A stretch of DNA of 64,000 nucleotides from Christiangramia salexigens (GTDB lineage Bacteria; Bacteroidota; Bacteroidia; Flavobacteriales; Flavobacteriaceae): positions 2,914,890 through 2,978,889 of the forward strand of contig NZ_CP018153.1 of assembly GCF_001889005.1 (NCBI RefSeq), in the 5' to 3' direction. The notes below the pieces were generated by a model, which ran no database searches, was not told the DNA's origin, and worked only from the letters and a program-made list of their open reading frames with translations. This document shows, piece by piece, positions 28,329 through 36,802 of this stretch. A program made the position numbers and the translations under genes. Position 1 is the stretch's first letter, and each line of letters opens with the position of its first letter.

Positions 28329-29042
28329 TTAGGAATTTATCTGTGTTTTGAATTCTTTCAATTCTTTAATTTTCTTAAGTCCTGGTTTTAATTCGAACTT
28401 ACTATTTACATCAACTGCATAAAGCAGTCCCGGTTTGCCTATTTTTAAAAAGTGACTTTTAAGATTAGAAATGGCTCTTCCATGCTCCGGGCCAATTCCT
28501 CCGCTCAGGAAAAAAGGTGTGTTGGATGGATAATTTTTTAAAATATCCCAGTCAAATTCTTCGCCATTGCCTCCTCTTAGGACCCCTTTAGTGTCAAACA
28601 AAAAATAATCAACTATGCCTTCATATGCCTTGATCTCCTGGAAATTGAAATCATCACCTACAGAAAAAACCTTTATAAGCTCAGGGGTATTTCCTAATTT
28701 TTGTAGGTCGGTTTTGAGATCCTTGCAGAATTCTGCCGTTTCATCCCCGTGAAGCTGAATAGCATTAAGAGAATAATTTTCAATTTTTTCCAGAATATTT
28801 TCTGCTGTTTCGTTTACAAAAACACCTGCTTTCTTGATTTTTGAAGAGATCTCAGGAAGATCATCTTTAAAATATCTCGGGGATTTTTCATAAAAAATGA
28901 ATCCCATATAATCGGGTTCGATCTCGGAGATCTGAATCATGTTACCGGGCTGTTGCATCCCGCAAACTTTAAGACTTAGACCAGAGCTTTTTCCTGAAGC
29001 AGGAGTGATCATAGATTTTTCTTGCATGCTTTTCTGATTCAT
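28329..29042 (-). CDS. trpF: Phosphoribosylanthranilate isomerase
   Basis: 237 residues, somewhat long for TrpF because 24 residues precede the usual start motif [36 protein letters not shown] and [11 protein letters not shown] are the family motifs, with the catalytic Cys in KVCGM. The ATG at 29042 directly abuts the trpC stop codon. The extra N-terminal residues may be real or translation may start at an internal ATG. Confidence 0.96.
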   Translation of the reverse strand: MNQKSMQEKSMITPASGKSSGLSLKVCGMQQPGNMIQISEIEPDYMGFIFYEKSPRYFKDDLPEISSKIKKAGVFVNETAENILEKIENYSLNAIQLHGDETAEFCKDLKTDLQKLGNTPELIKVFSVGDDFNFQEIKAYEGIVDYFLFDTKGVLRGGNGEEFDWDILKNYPSNTPFFLSGGIGPEHGRAISNLKSHFLKIGKPGLLYAVDVNSKFELKPGLKKIKELKEFKTQINS

Positions 29043-29834
29043 TTATTTGTGCGATTTTAATTCGGAAATAAATTTTATGGCGGCGCTTGCGGGATCATTG
29101 GTCTTCATGAAATTCTCACCAATTAGGAATCCTTTATATCCATACTCTCTGAGATCTGTTATGGCTTTAATATTGCTGATCCCACTTTCAGAAACTTTGA
29201 TAAATTCTGAGGGAATTAGTGGCGAAAGATTCTTACTGTTCTGAATATCTACCTCAAAGGTTTTAAGATTACGGTTGTTAACGCCAATCATATCTGCTTT
29301 TACTCTTAAAGACTTTTCTAATTCTTCTCTATTGTGAACTTCTAAGAGGACATCCAAGCCAAGATCTTTGGCAAATTTGGCAAAATATTCCAGTTGTTTC
29401 TTGGTGAGTACGGCCGCAATAAGAAGTATCGCATCTGCCCCATAAGCTTTGGCTTCAAGGATCTGATATTCATCTATCATAAAATCCTTCCTTAAAATTG
29501 GAGTCTTAACAGAGGCCCTTGCATAAAGCAGGTCATCCAGCGAGCCTCCAAAGTATTTTCCATCGGTTAATACAGAAATTCCTGAGGCCTCGGCTTTGGC
29601 GTATCCGGTAACTACATCCTGCACATTCTGGTCCTGATTAATTACAGATTTGGAAGGACTTCTTCTCTTATGTTCTGCTATGATTCCAGTTTCTGAATGC
29701 TTTATATTTTCAGCCAGTGAAATTATGCTTCTATTAAATAATGCTGATTTTTCCAATTGAGATTGAGGAACTATAGATTTCTTTAGTTCTACCTCCTTGA
29801 ATTTATCAGCTATGATCTTATCCAGTATATTCAT
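29043..29834 (-). CDS. trpC: Indole-3-glycerol phosphate synthase
   Basis: 263 residues, stand-alone enzyme (not fused to TrpF). IIAEHKRRSPSKSVIN contains the substrate-binding Lys, VLTDGKYFGGSLDDL, ILRKDFMIDEYQI, LLEVHNREEL and VNNRNLKTFEVD, and the late VSESGISN are conserved. It sits 6 bases after trpD and abuts trpF. Confidence 0.98.
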   Translation of the reverse strand: MNILDKIIADKFKEVELKKSIVPQSQLEKSALFNRSIISLAENIKHSETGIIAEHKRRSPSKSVINQDQNVQDVVTGYAKAEASGISVLTDGKYFGGSLDDLLYARASVKTPILRKDFMIDEYQILEAKAYGADAILLIAAVLTKKQLEYFAKFAKDLGLDVLLEVHNREELEKSLRVKADMIGVNNRNLKTFEVDIQNSKNLSPLIPSEFIKVSESGISNIKAITDLREYGYKGFLIGENFMKTNDPASAAIKFISELKSHK

Positions 29835-29840
29835 TTTATA

Positions 29841-30842
29841 CTAATTTGTTGCTTGGCTTAAATCGCGTAATTTTTTAAAACTTTCATAGGCTTTTCCTGA
29901 CTGAAGGGACTCCTTTGCCTTTTCAAATCCTTCAATAGGACTAAGATCCAATGAGGTGGCGATCGCCATTCCTGCGTTGGCACAGACCACATTGCGTTGA
30001 GCCTCCGTTCCATCTCCTTTTAAAATACCGGTAAGGATCTCTGCCGAACTTTCAATCGAGCCACCTCCTGCGATTTCTGCTGACTTCAATTGAGGAATTC
30101 CAAAATCTTCGGCCTTCAAAACTCTTTCAGAATTATTGCTAATGCTCTTTGTTTCACCGGTTAATGAGATTTCATCATATCCATCTAAAGCATGTAATAT
30201 GGTATAGTTTTTATCGGTATTTTGATAAAGATAAGCATACATTCGGGCTAATTCAAGGCTGAACACACCAACCAGCTGATTTTTAGGGAAAGCCGGATTA
30301 ACCATTGGCCCCAACATATTAAAGAATGTTTTTACTGCCAGACTCGTTCTTACTGGAGCTACATTTTTCATCGCCGGATGGAATAGGGGAGCATGTAAAA
30401 TACAAATATTGGCTTCTTCGATACATTTTTTTAAAAAGCCTTCGTCATTGCTAAACTTAATTCCAAGATGCTCCATTACATTAGAACTACCGCTAATAGA
30501 AGATACTCCATAATTTCCATGCTTTGCCACTTTTACACCGGCACCAGCAGTAACAAAAGAGGAAGTCGTAGAAATATTAAAGGTATCCTTACCATCACCT
30601 CCGGTTCCACATAGGTCAACCGCATTATAATCTTTAAGGTCTACTTTGATACATAGTTCCAACAGAGCATCTCTGAAGCCTTCAAGCTCCTGTATCGTAA
30701 TGCTTCTCATCATGTAGACCGTTAAAAAAGCTGCGATCTGTGTATCATTATACTTCCCTTCAGAAATATTGAATATGACCTGTTTGGCCTCTTCTGTACT
30801 TATGGTTTCATGACTAATAAGCCTATTGAGTAATTCTTTCAT
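29841..30842 (-). CDS. trpD: Anthranilate phosphoribosyltransferase
   Basis: 333 residues. Transfers phosphoribosyl from PRPP to anthranilate. Motifs: DLCGTGGDGKDTFNIST, KHGNYGVSSISGSSNVMEHLG, LHAPLFHPAMKNVAPVR and LGPMVNPA. It is separate from TrpG, unlike the fused enterobacterial TrpGD. Twenty bases separate it from trpG. Confidence 0.98.
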   Translation of the reverse strand: MKELLNRLISHETISTEEAKQVIFNISEGKYNDTQIAAFLTVYMMRSITIQELEGFRDALLELCIKVDLKDYNAVDLCGTGGDGKDTFNISTTSSFVTAGAGVKVAKHGNYGVSSISGSSNVMEHLGIKFSNDEGFLKKCIEEANICILHAPLFHPAMKNVAPVRTSLAVKTFFNMLGPMVNPAFPKNQLVGVFSLELARMYAYLYQNTDKNYTILHALDGYDEISLTGETKSISNNSERVLKAEDFGIPQLKSAEIAGGGSIESSAEILTGILKGDGTEAQRNVVCANAGMAIATSLDLSPIEGFEKAKESLQSGKAYESFKKLRDLSQATN

Positions 30843-30862
30843 CTTAAGTGCTCCTTCCTGTT

Positions 30863-31489
30863 TTAAATTTCAACTTTCGAATTTTCATTGGATGGGTCAT
30901 TCGTCACTTCTTCAGAATATTCTACCCAATTTCTGATCATTTGTTTACCATCTGGCGTTAAAACCGACTCCGGATGAAATTGAACTCCGCGCACATCATA
31001 GGTATTATGCCTTACAGACATGACCTCTCCCTTTTCATCATAACTGGTTGCCTGTAAGCATTCTGGTAATCTTTTATTTACTACCCAGGAATGATAGCGA
31101 CCTACCGGAAATTCATTATCAAGACCTTTAAAAAGGTATTCATCGTCTACAAATAATTTGATGTTCGTGGCTACACCGTGGTAAACCTCATCCAGATTGT
31201 CCAGGGTTCCACCGAAAACTTCGCCAATAGCCTGCATTCCAAGACAAACACCTAGAATTCTTTTTGAATCGGCATATTTTTGAATAATAGGTTTTAATAG
31301 TCCCGCTTCATCCGGTATACCCGGCCCTGGGGATAATAAAATGCAATCATAAGCATCAACCTCCTCAAGGCTTAACTGGTCGTTTCTTTTAACCACAACT
31401 TCACAATCAAGTTCCTCGAGATAGTGAACAAGGTTGTAAACAAAGGAATCATAATTATCTATTACCAGTATTTTTTTCATTTCTCTCAT
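30863..31489 (-). CDS. trpG: Anthranilate synthase glutamine amidotransferase subunit
   Basis: 208 residues, class I glutaminase giving ammonia to TrpE. ILVIDNYDSFVYNLVHYLEE at the start, LLSPGPGIPDEAG, LGVCLGMQAIGEVFGG with the nucleophile Cys, and VQFHPESVLTP with the catalytic His-Glu. An ATG 9 bases inside (MKKILVID) may be the true start. Could also act in folate synthesis as PabA, but its place between trpE and trpD points to tryptophan. Confidence 0.97.
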   Translation of the reverse strand: MREMKKILVIDNYDSFVYNLVHYLEELDCEVVVKRNDQLSLEEVDAYDCILLSPGPGIPDEAGLLKPIIQKYADSKRILGVCLGMQAIGEVFGGTLDNLDEVYHGVATNIKLFVDDEYLFKGLDNEFPVGRYHSWVVNKRLPECLQATSYDEKGEVMSVRHNTYDVRGVQFHPESVLTPDGKQMIRNWVEYSEEVTNDPSNENSKVEI

Positions 31490-31495
31490 TATGAT

Positions 31496-32890
31496 TTAGA
31501 TTTCTTCCGCAATTTCAAGGGCCTTAGTCAAAGCTCCGAGTTTATTGTAGACTTCCTGTAATTCGTTTTCTGGTTTTGACTCTGAAACTATTCCTGCACC
31601 GGCCTGATAATGAAGTTCATGATTTTTACTTACAAAAGACCGAATGATTATCGCGTGGTTAAAGTTGCCTTCAAAATCCATAAATCCTATGGCGCCTCCA
31701 TATGCACTTCTGTTAACATTCTCAAATTTTTCAATAAGTCGAAGAGCCATGGGTTTTGGAGCGCCGCTTAAGGTTCCTGCTGGGAAAGTGTCGGCCACAA
31801 TTTGAGGAGTAGAAATATTTGCATCCTTTTTACCTGTGACCTTGCTCACTAAATGGATCACATGACTAAAGAACTGAATCTCCCGATAGTTCTCAACTTT
31901 TACATCGCTACCGTGTCTGCTAAGATCATTTCTGGCCAGATCTACCAGCATAACGTGCTCGGCATTCTCTTTTTCATCTGCAGCAAGTTCTTTAGCGATC
32001 TCCGCATCCTTTTCATCGTTGCCGGTTCTTTTGAAGGTTCCGGCAATCGGGTGTATCTCTGCCCGGCCTTTATTCACAACCAATTGAGCTTCGGGAGAAC
32101 TTCCAAAGATCTTGAAATTGCCATAATCAAAATAAAACAGGTAAGGGGATGGGTTTACATTGCGAAGGGCCCTGTATACATTAAATTCATCACCTTTGAA
32201 TTTCTGAGAAAATCTTCTTGAGAGCACGAGTTGAAAAACGTCACCCCTGTGACAGTGTTCCTTTGCCGCATCTACTACCGCTCTATAATCTTCATCGCTG
32301 AGATTTGACTCAGGAGCTTTATCTCTGGAAAAATTATATGTCGCGAAATTCTTGACTTTCAATAATTGTTCGATCTCCTCGATCCTGCTTTCTGAATTAT
32401 AGCTATGGTCAAATATATATGCCTCATTCTTAAAGTGATTTATGGCGATTATATTCTGATAGACCGCGTAATAAATATCCGGGATCTGGAGATCTTTTTC
32501 TTTTCGTTTAATGTCTACATTCTCGAAATATCTTACGGAGTCGTAAGCTATATAACCGAAAAGTCCATTATTGATGAATTTAAATTCGGCAGAATTTGCT
32601 TTAAACTTATTTGAAAAGTCTTGAATCGCTTTTGGGATGGAGATAGATGTATCTATATCTGTATTGGAGATGCTGCCGTCTGGAAAATGTTCTGTAATAA
32701 CTTCATTTTGAACTTTAAATGAAGCTATTGGATTACAGCATATATAGGAAAAGCTGTTATCGCTGGCGTGATAGTCGCTACTCTCCAATAATAAACTATT
32801 GGGGTATTTATCTCTGAGCTTTAGGTAAATGCTTACAGGTGTTATAGTATCTGCAAGAATCTTCTTGTATTTGGTATTTAATTTGAACAT
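31496..32890 (-). CDS. trpE: Anthranilate synthase component I
   Basis: 464 residues from ATG 32890 (MFKLNTKYKKILADT). An upstream in-frame ATG at 32935 lies within the attenuator hairpin, so the shorter start is preferred. LLESSDYH near the start corresponds to the Trp-binding LLES element of feedback-inhibited TrpE. The C-terminal chorismate domain shows FQLVLSRRFS, NPSPYLFYFDYG, HPIAGTFKRTGN, DEKENAEHVMLVDLARNDL, GTLSGAPKPMAL and GAGIVSESKPENE. First structural gene of the operon. Confidence 0.98.
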   Translation of the reverse strand: MFKLNTKYKKILADTITPVSIYLKLRDKYPNSLLLESSDYHASDNSFSYICCNPIASFKVQNEVITEHFPDGSISNTDIDTSISIPKAIQDFSNKFKANSAEFKFINNGLFGYIAYDSVRYFENVDIKRKEKDLQIPDIYYAVYQNIIAINHFKNEAYIFDHSYNSESRIEEIEQLLKVKNFATYNFSRDKAPESNLSDEDYRAVVDAAKEHCHRGDVFQLVLSRRFSQKFKGDEFNVYRALRNVNPSPYLFYFDYGNFKIFGSSPEAQLVVNKGRAEIHPIAGTFKRTGNDEKDAEIAKELAADEKENAEHVMLVDLARNDLSRHGSDVKVENYREIQFFSHVIHLVSKVTGKKDANISTPQIVADTFPAGTLSGAPKPMALRLIEKFENVNRSAYGGAIGFMDFEGNFNHAIIIRSFVSKNHELHYQAGAGIVSESKPENELQEVYNKLGALTKALEIAEEI

Positions 32891-32910
32891 TAAATCTTTA
32901 AATTTTGAAA

Positions 32911-32940
32911 TAAAAAAAGGCTTGTCGTGAGACAAGCCTT
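32911..32940 (-). terminator. trp attenuator terminator
   Basis: On the minus strand AAGGCTTGTC and GACAAGCCTT pair perfectly around a TCAC loop and are followed by T7, just 20 bases before the trpE ATG and after the Trp-rich leader peptide. It would stop transcription before trpE when the leader is fully translated. Confidence 0.88.
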
Positions 32941-32970
32941 ATAGTTTATATAATTGAATGGCAGGTTAGC

Positions 32971-33027
32971 TCACGAATTTCGACGTAAGTTATTCCACCA
33001 CCAGTTATTTAATTTCATTGAAAACAT
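32971..33027 (-). CDS. trpL: trp operon leader peptide (three tandem Trp codons)
   Basis: An 18-codon frame, MFSMKLNNWWWNNLRRNS then TGA, with TGG TGG TGG at codons 9-11. Three consecutive Trp in such a short frame, directly upstream of a strong terminator hairpin and trpE, is the hallmark of ribosome-mediated attenuation. The -7 box ends 5 bases before the first ATG, so translation may start at the second ATG (33018, 15 residues) or on a leaderless message. UGGUGG of the Trp codons can pair with CCUGCCA at 32965-32959, and GUGAG overlapping the stop codon (32974-32970) can pair with CUCAC in the terminator (32931-32927). Confidence 0.85.
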   Translation of the reverse strand: MFSMKLNNWWWNNLRRNS

Positions 33028-33032
33028 GGTCT

Positions 33033-33063
33033 CAAAGATAGAAACGAAATTATTCTAAACAAA
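33033..33063 (-). promoter_or_regulatory. trp operon promoter
   Basis: Minus-strand TTTG (33063-33060), a 19-base spacer, then TATCTTTG (33040-33033). This is an exact match to the Bacteroidota -33/-7 consensus. Transcription should begin at about 33029-33026, right at the leader peptide. Confidence 0.8.
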
Positions 33064-33074
33064 GGTTTTTAAAA

Positions 33075-33106
33075 GAAAAATCCTGAAGTAAATTCACTTC
33101 AGGATT
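33075..33106 (-). terminator. Terminator of the marR-nitroreductase-yceI operon
   Basis: AATCCTGAAGTG and ACTTCAGGATT arms followed by T5 on the minus strand, 6 bases after the yceI stop. Confidence 0.8.
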
Positions 33107-33111
33107 AATCC

Positions 33112-33681
33112 TTAAAACTTAAGATTAACGTCAAGTTCAAAGTTGTCATAAATGGTTTTGTCTCCCAGATTGTCAAAGAAACTTCCTGAACCATATCTAA
33201 CATCATATTTAGATCTGTCAATTGTCAAGTGAGTTGAAGCTGAATCTCCAACCATCTTAAGATCGAAAGTTATTGGATGAGTTTTCTCTTTAATAGTAAG
33301 GTCGGCAACTATACCGTAAGAGCCGGTTCCTTTCTTAGCAGCACTGGTTATTACCAATTTTGCATTCGGATATTTTTCAACCCCGAAAAAATCTTCAGAT
33401 TTCAAGTGTCCTTCAAGTTTACCTTTGCTCTCGCCTGTTAAGTCTGTTACGGTTATTGTACTCATATCCATTACAAATTCACCACCGACGATCTTTTCAT
33501 CCTCCATCATAAGGTGACCGCTTTTCAGCTTAATTGTTCCATTATGTGAACCGGTAACTTTTTCCCCTGTCCAGGTAATAGTACTTGCATCAACATTCAC
33601 TTCTTGTTTGGTGTTTGTAAAAGCGACAGTAATTAAAAGCACTAATACCGCGATTCCTCCTTTAAATAATTGATTTTTCAT
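33112..33681 (-). CDS. YceI-family periplasmic lipid-binding protein
   Basis: 189 residues. A signal peptide (about 1-24) then a YceI lipocalin-like barrel: VDASTITWTGEKVTGSHNGTIKL, GGEFVMDMSTITVTDL, LEGHLKSEDFFGVEKYPNAKLVI and DLTIKEKTHPITFDL. Family members bind polyprenoids or fatty amides; in this group YceI often follows a nitroreductase. It is the third gene of a unit starting with marR, 19 bases after the nitroreductase. Confidence 0.93.
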   Translation of the reverse strand: MKNQLFKGGIAVLVLLITVAFTNTKQEVNVDASTITWTGEKVTGSHNGTIKLKSGHLMMEDEKIVGGEFVMDMSTITVTDLTGESKGKLEGHLKSEDFFGVEKYPNAKLVITSAAKKGTGSYGIVADLTIKEKTHPITFDLKMVGDSASTHLTIDRSKYDVRYGSGSFFDNLGDKTIYDNFELDVNLKF

Positions 33682-33700
33682 TTTCTTTAATTTTTAAAAT

Positions 33701-34351
33701 TTATAATATGTGAAATAATTCCTGTTTAGATTTTCTAACCTTTTCCAGATGTTGCATGGGATCTTTATCACTTCTGTACCCTACAGTTGCTACTACTGAA
33801 GCACTCAGATTTTTTTCCTCTAAATTTAGAATTTCATCAAACTGTGCGCTGTTAAAGCCTTCCATAGGGCAGGTGTCAATTTTGAATTCTGCAGCTGCAG
33901 CCAGTAAATTACCAAGAGCTATATAGGTCTGTTTTGAAGCCCAGATTTGTTGCTCTTCTTCTGTGAAATTCAGAACGGTATTTTTAAGCATATCTTCCAT
34001 GCCTTTGAGGTCTTCTCTGGAAAGATTTCGAGTTTCTGCAATATTGTTCAGATAATCGTCAATATGGGAGGCATCTATCTTTTTAAAATTTGCAAAAACA
34101 AAAATATGAGATGCATCTGTAAGCTGTGGCTGATTCCATGCCGCAGCCTTTAGCTTTTCTTTTATTTCAGGATTTTCAATCACGATTACTTCATAAGGCT
34201 GAAGGCCATATGAAGATGCAGAAAGTCTTACGCTTTCAATCAATTTCTCTAATTCTGTTTCTTTCAAATTTTTAGTGGCGTCAAATTTTTTAGTTGCATA
34301 ACGCCAGTTTAAATTCTCGATATAATTTTCTTCTCTAACTTCTAAGTTCAT
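33701..34351 (-). CDS. NAD(P)H-dependent nitroreductase-family oxidoreductase
   Basis: 216 residues, FMN-dependent fold. NWRYATKKFDATKNL at the start, RLSASSYGLQPYEVIVIENPE (FMN and substrate side), a central helical part, KQTYIALGNLLAAAAEFKIDTCPMEGF and VATVGYRSDKDP are typical of NfnB-like enzymes that reduce nitro compounds and quinones. The 5' end overlaps marR by 17 bases, implying coupled expression under MarR control. Confidence 0.92.
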   Translation of the reverse strand: MNLEVREENYIENLNWRYATKKFDATKNLKETELEKLIESVRLSASSYGLQPYEVIVIENPEIKEKLKAAAWNQPQLTDASHIFVFANFKKIDASHIDDYLNNIAETRNLSREDLKGMEDMLKNTVLNFTEEEQQIWASKQTYIALGNLLAAAAEFKIDTCPMEGFNSAQFDEILNLEEKNLSASVVATVGYRSDKDPMQHLEKVRKSKQELFHIL

Positions 34352-34787
34352 TTAAATTGTAATTTAAGGATTCTAAATCTTTAGGATTTATTTTTTCTGA
34401 AAACCGGCTTTCTACCGCATCGATAACAGGATCGATCTCGGATAATAATAAAAGACCTTTTTCAGTAATTTTAATCTCCACCTTTCTTCGGTTGGAGGGA
34501 CATATAATTCTTTCGCTAAGCCCTTTGTCAATCAACTTGTCCACCAATCTGGTAGTATTACTCATTTTGCTAACCATTCTTTCCTGAATTGTGCTCAGAT
34601 TCGCTGGCTTACCTTTTTGCCCTCTTAAAATCCGAAGAACATTAAATTGCTGCATGCTAATTCCATATGGTTTTAGAGCATCAGAAAGTTTCTCGCTGAT
34701 ATGATTAGCGGTTACAATAATGTTCAAAACCAATTTGCGGGATTCAGGCAATTTGTTGGTGGTTTTTAAAAGCTCTTCAATTTTCAT
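34335..34787 (-). CDS. MarR-family transcriptional regulator
   Basis: 150 residues. The winged-helix core shows QQFNVLRILRGQKGKPANLSTIQERMVSKMSNTTRLVDKLIDKGL (positions 45-89) and the wing RIICPSNRRKVEIKITEKG. Dimeric MarR proteins repress stress or detoxification genes and are released by small ligands or thiol oxidation. It controls, by inference, its own operon with the nitroreductase and YceI through the palindrome at 34801-34816. Confidence 0.93.
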   Translation of the reverse strand: MKIEELLKTTNKLPESRKLVLNIIVTANHISEKLSDALKPYGISMQQFNVLRILRGQKGKPANLSTIQERMVSKMSNTTRLVDKLIDKGLSERIICPSNRRKVEIKITEKGLLLLSEIDPVIDAVESRFSEKINPKDLESLNYNLNELRS

Positions 34788-34800
34788 TTGTCGTTACAAC

Positions 34801-34819
34801 ATTTGTATGTACAAATATA
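34801..34819 (-). promoter_or_regulatory. Candidate MarR operator overlapping a -7 box
   Basis: ATTTGTA-TG-TACAAAT (34801-34816) is a perfect 7-base inverted repeat located 13 bases before the marR ATG. TATATTTG on the minus strand (34819-34812) overlaps its right arm, so a bound dimer would cover the promoter. Confidence 0.65.
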
Positions 34820-34939
34820 GGTTTTAGTTTAAGTACTCTAATTAATATTCTGTTAAAATTTAGAGTGCTTAGTTTGGCTTGGAATCAGAAAAAAAATTCG
34901 GTTATATTTACACTGGTATAAATAAAATTTAATAGCGAT

Positions 34940-35254
34940 ATGAAAGATTTAACTCAGGAGGAATGGCAGGAAAAGCTTCAAAATGACAAGGAAGCTATTA
35001 TTCTGGATGTCCGAACAGATGAGGAAGTAGAGGATGGGTATATTCCTAATATGAAACATATAGATATATATAAAGGTCAAGGCTTTATTAACGAAGTTGA
35101 AAAGCTGGATAAATCCAAGCACTATTATATTTACTGCAGATCTGGCAAACGAAGTGCTCAGGCTTGTACCTTATTGGATCAAATGGGGTTTAGGGAAACT
35201 AATAACTTATTGGGCGGTTTCTCTGAATGGACGGGGGAGACTTCGGAAGATTAA
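34940..35254 (+). CDS. Rhodanese-like domain protein
   Basis: 104 residues, one rhodanese domain. ILDVRTDEEVEDGYIPNMKHIDI is the first motif, YYIYCRSGKRSAQAC holds the active-site Cys in CRSGKR, and NLLGGFSEW ends it. A stand-alone sulfur carrier or persulfide enzyme in the cytosol (no signal peptide). Role and partner unknown. Single gene with its own terminator. Confidence 0.93.
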   Translation: MKDLTQEEWQEKLQNDKEAIILDVRTDEEVEDGYIPNMKHIDIYKGQGFINEVEKLDKSKHYYIYCRSGKRSAQACTLLDQMGFRETNNLLGGFSEWTGETSED

Positions 35255-35273
35255 AATTATCAAAGGTTATTTT

Positions 35274-35300
35274 AGCCGTTCTTTAAGAGCGGCTTTTTTT
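35274..35300 (+). terminator. Terminator after the rhodanese gene
   Basis: AGCCG and CGGCT arms with an additional TCTT/AAGA pairing inside, followed by eight T. Confidence 0.75.
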
Positions 35301-35401
35301 TGCAAAATTATTAACTTTAAGAAAAAAATATTTGCAAATAGTCTATTAAACATTAGTTTTAATCGATCTATTAACTCTTTTTAACCAAAAACTTAAATTA
35401 A

Positions 35402-36637
35402 ATGAAATTAAAAAACCTCAAAACACTGGGTGTGGCAGCGCTAACGGCCACCTTCCTGTTCTCTTGTAATCAGGATACTAATGTTCCTGCAGAGAATATG
35501 GATTCCCAAATGGCAGCTCCATCTCAATCACAGGTAATACCTGGGCAATATATAGTTGTCTTTAACAAAGATGTATCAGGTGATCAGGGAAGGGCTATGC
35601 AGTCTTATCAAAAATCTCAGGATGCTGTAAAAGCTCAGACCCTAAAATTAATGTCCGATTCAGGTATTAAAGGAGAAGTATTAAATGTATATAGTAGAAC
35701 TATTAGCGGAGCTACTTTAAAAATTAGTGCTGCAGATGCTGAACAATTAAGAAATACGAAAGGTGTTTCTTACGTAGAAGAAGATCGTGTAGTAATTTTC
35801 GCACCTCCTTGTGGAACACCTAATGGGGCTCCATGTGATGGTGGAGGCGATGGTGGTGGATCCGGTGCTCAGGAGACTCCATACGGAATTACTCGTGTAA
35901 ACGGCGGTGTTAACTATACTGGCTCTGCTGTAGCTTGGGTAGTAGATACTGGGATCGACCTTGATCATGAAGATCTTAATGTAGATGCTTCCCGTGGATT
36001 TAATGCTTTTACCTCAGGTAAGGATGGAAAATCCTTAGATGATGGTAATGGTCATGGAACACATGTGGCCGGAACAATTGGCGCTTTGGATAACAGCGTT
36101 GGAGTAATTGGTGTTGCTGCTGGTGCTACGGTAATTCCTGTAAAGGTTTTGGATAGTAGAGGTAGCGGATCTTATTCCGGTGTTATCGCAGGTGTAGATC
36201 ACGTTGGTGCAAACGGAAACAGTGGTGACGTAGCTAATATGTCTTTAGGAGGACCGGTTTCACAGGCTCTTGATGATGCAGTGGTTGCAGCTTCTCAGAA
36301 TGGAATTAAATTTGCCCTTGCTGCAGGAAATGAGACCGACGATGCTAATAACCACTCTCCAGCCAGAGTAAATGGATCTAATATCGTAACTATTTCTGCA
36401 ATGAATAGCAGCGATTCCTGGGCTTCTTTCTCAAATTTTGGGAACCCACCTGTAGATTACGCAGCTCCGGGAGTTGGAATTAAATCTACCTGGAAAGGTG
36501 GAGGCTATAATACCATTAGTGGTACATCAATGGCTTCTCCACATGCAGCTGGTATTTTACTGCTTGGAAACCCATCTACTGACGGAACAGTTAGTGGAGA
36601 TCCAGACGGGAATCCAGACCCCATTATTGTACACTAA
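35402..36637 (+). CDS. Subtilisin-like S8 serine protease, predicted lipoprotein
   Basis: 411 residues. Lipoprotein signal ending FLFSC (Cys22), an I9-type propeptide (about 45-135, PGQYIVVFNKDV to YVEEDRVV), a Gly/Asp linker (146-158) and the S8 domain with catalytic Asp182 in VVDTGID, His218 in GHGTHVAG, oxyanion Asn310 in AAGN and Ser376 in GTSMASPHAAG. All catalytic residues are present. It lacks the C-terminal type IX sorting domain common in secreted Bacteroidota proteases, consistent with membrane anchoring instead. Confidence 0.94.
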   Translation: MKLKNLKTLGVAALTATFLFSCNQDTNVPAENMDSQMAAPSQSQVIPGQYIVVFNKDVSGDQGRAMQSYQKSQDAVKAQTLKLMSDSGIKGEVLNVYSRTISGATLKISAADAEQLRNTKGVSYVEEDRVVIFAPPCGTPNGAPCDGGGDGGGSGAQETPYGITRVNGGVNYTGSAVAWVVDTGIDLDHEDLNVDASRGFNAFTSGKDGKSLDDGNGHGTHVAGTIGALDNSVGVIGVAAGATVIPVKVLDSRGSGSYSGVIAGVDHVGANGNSGDVANMSLGGPVSQALDDAVVAASQNGIKFALAAGNETDDANNHSPARVNGSNIVTISAMNSSDSWASFSNFGNPPVDYAAPGVGIKSTWKGGGYNTISGTSMASPHAAGILLLGNPSTDGTVSGDPDGNPDPIIVH

Positions 36638-36658
36638 AATTTTATTAAATATAGATCT

Positions 36659-36688
36659 GAAAAAGCACCATTTTATGGTGCTTTTTTA
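36659..36688 (+). terminator. Terminator after the S8 protease gene
   Basis: AAAAAGCACCAT and ATGGTGCTTTTTT arms with a TTT loop. Confidence 0.85.
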
Positions 36689-36802
36689 ATTTTGGATACT
36701 CTGAAACCAATTTTTACGTTAAAAACATATAGCGGACTATTTGATTAGTTTATTTAATTGATATATTTAACCCCGAATGTTCGAGTTATTATTTCACAGA
36801 TT

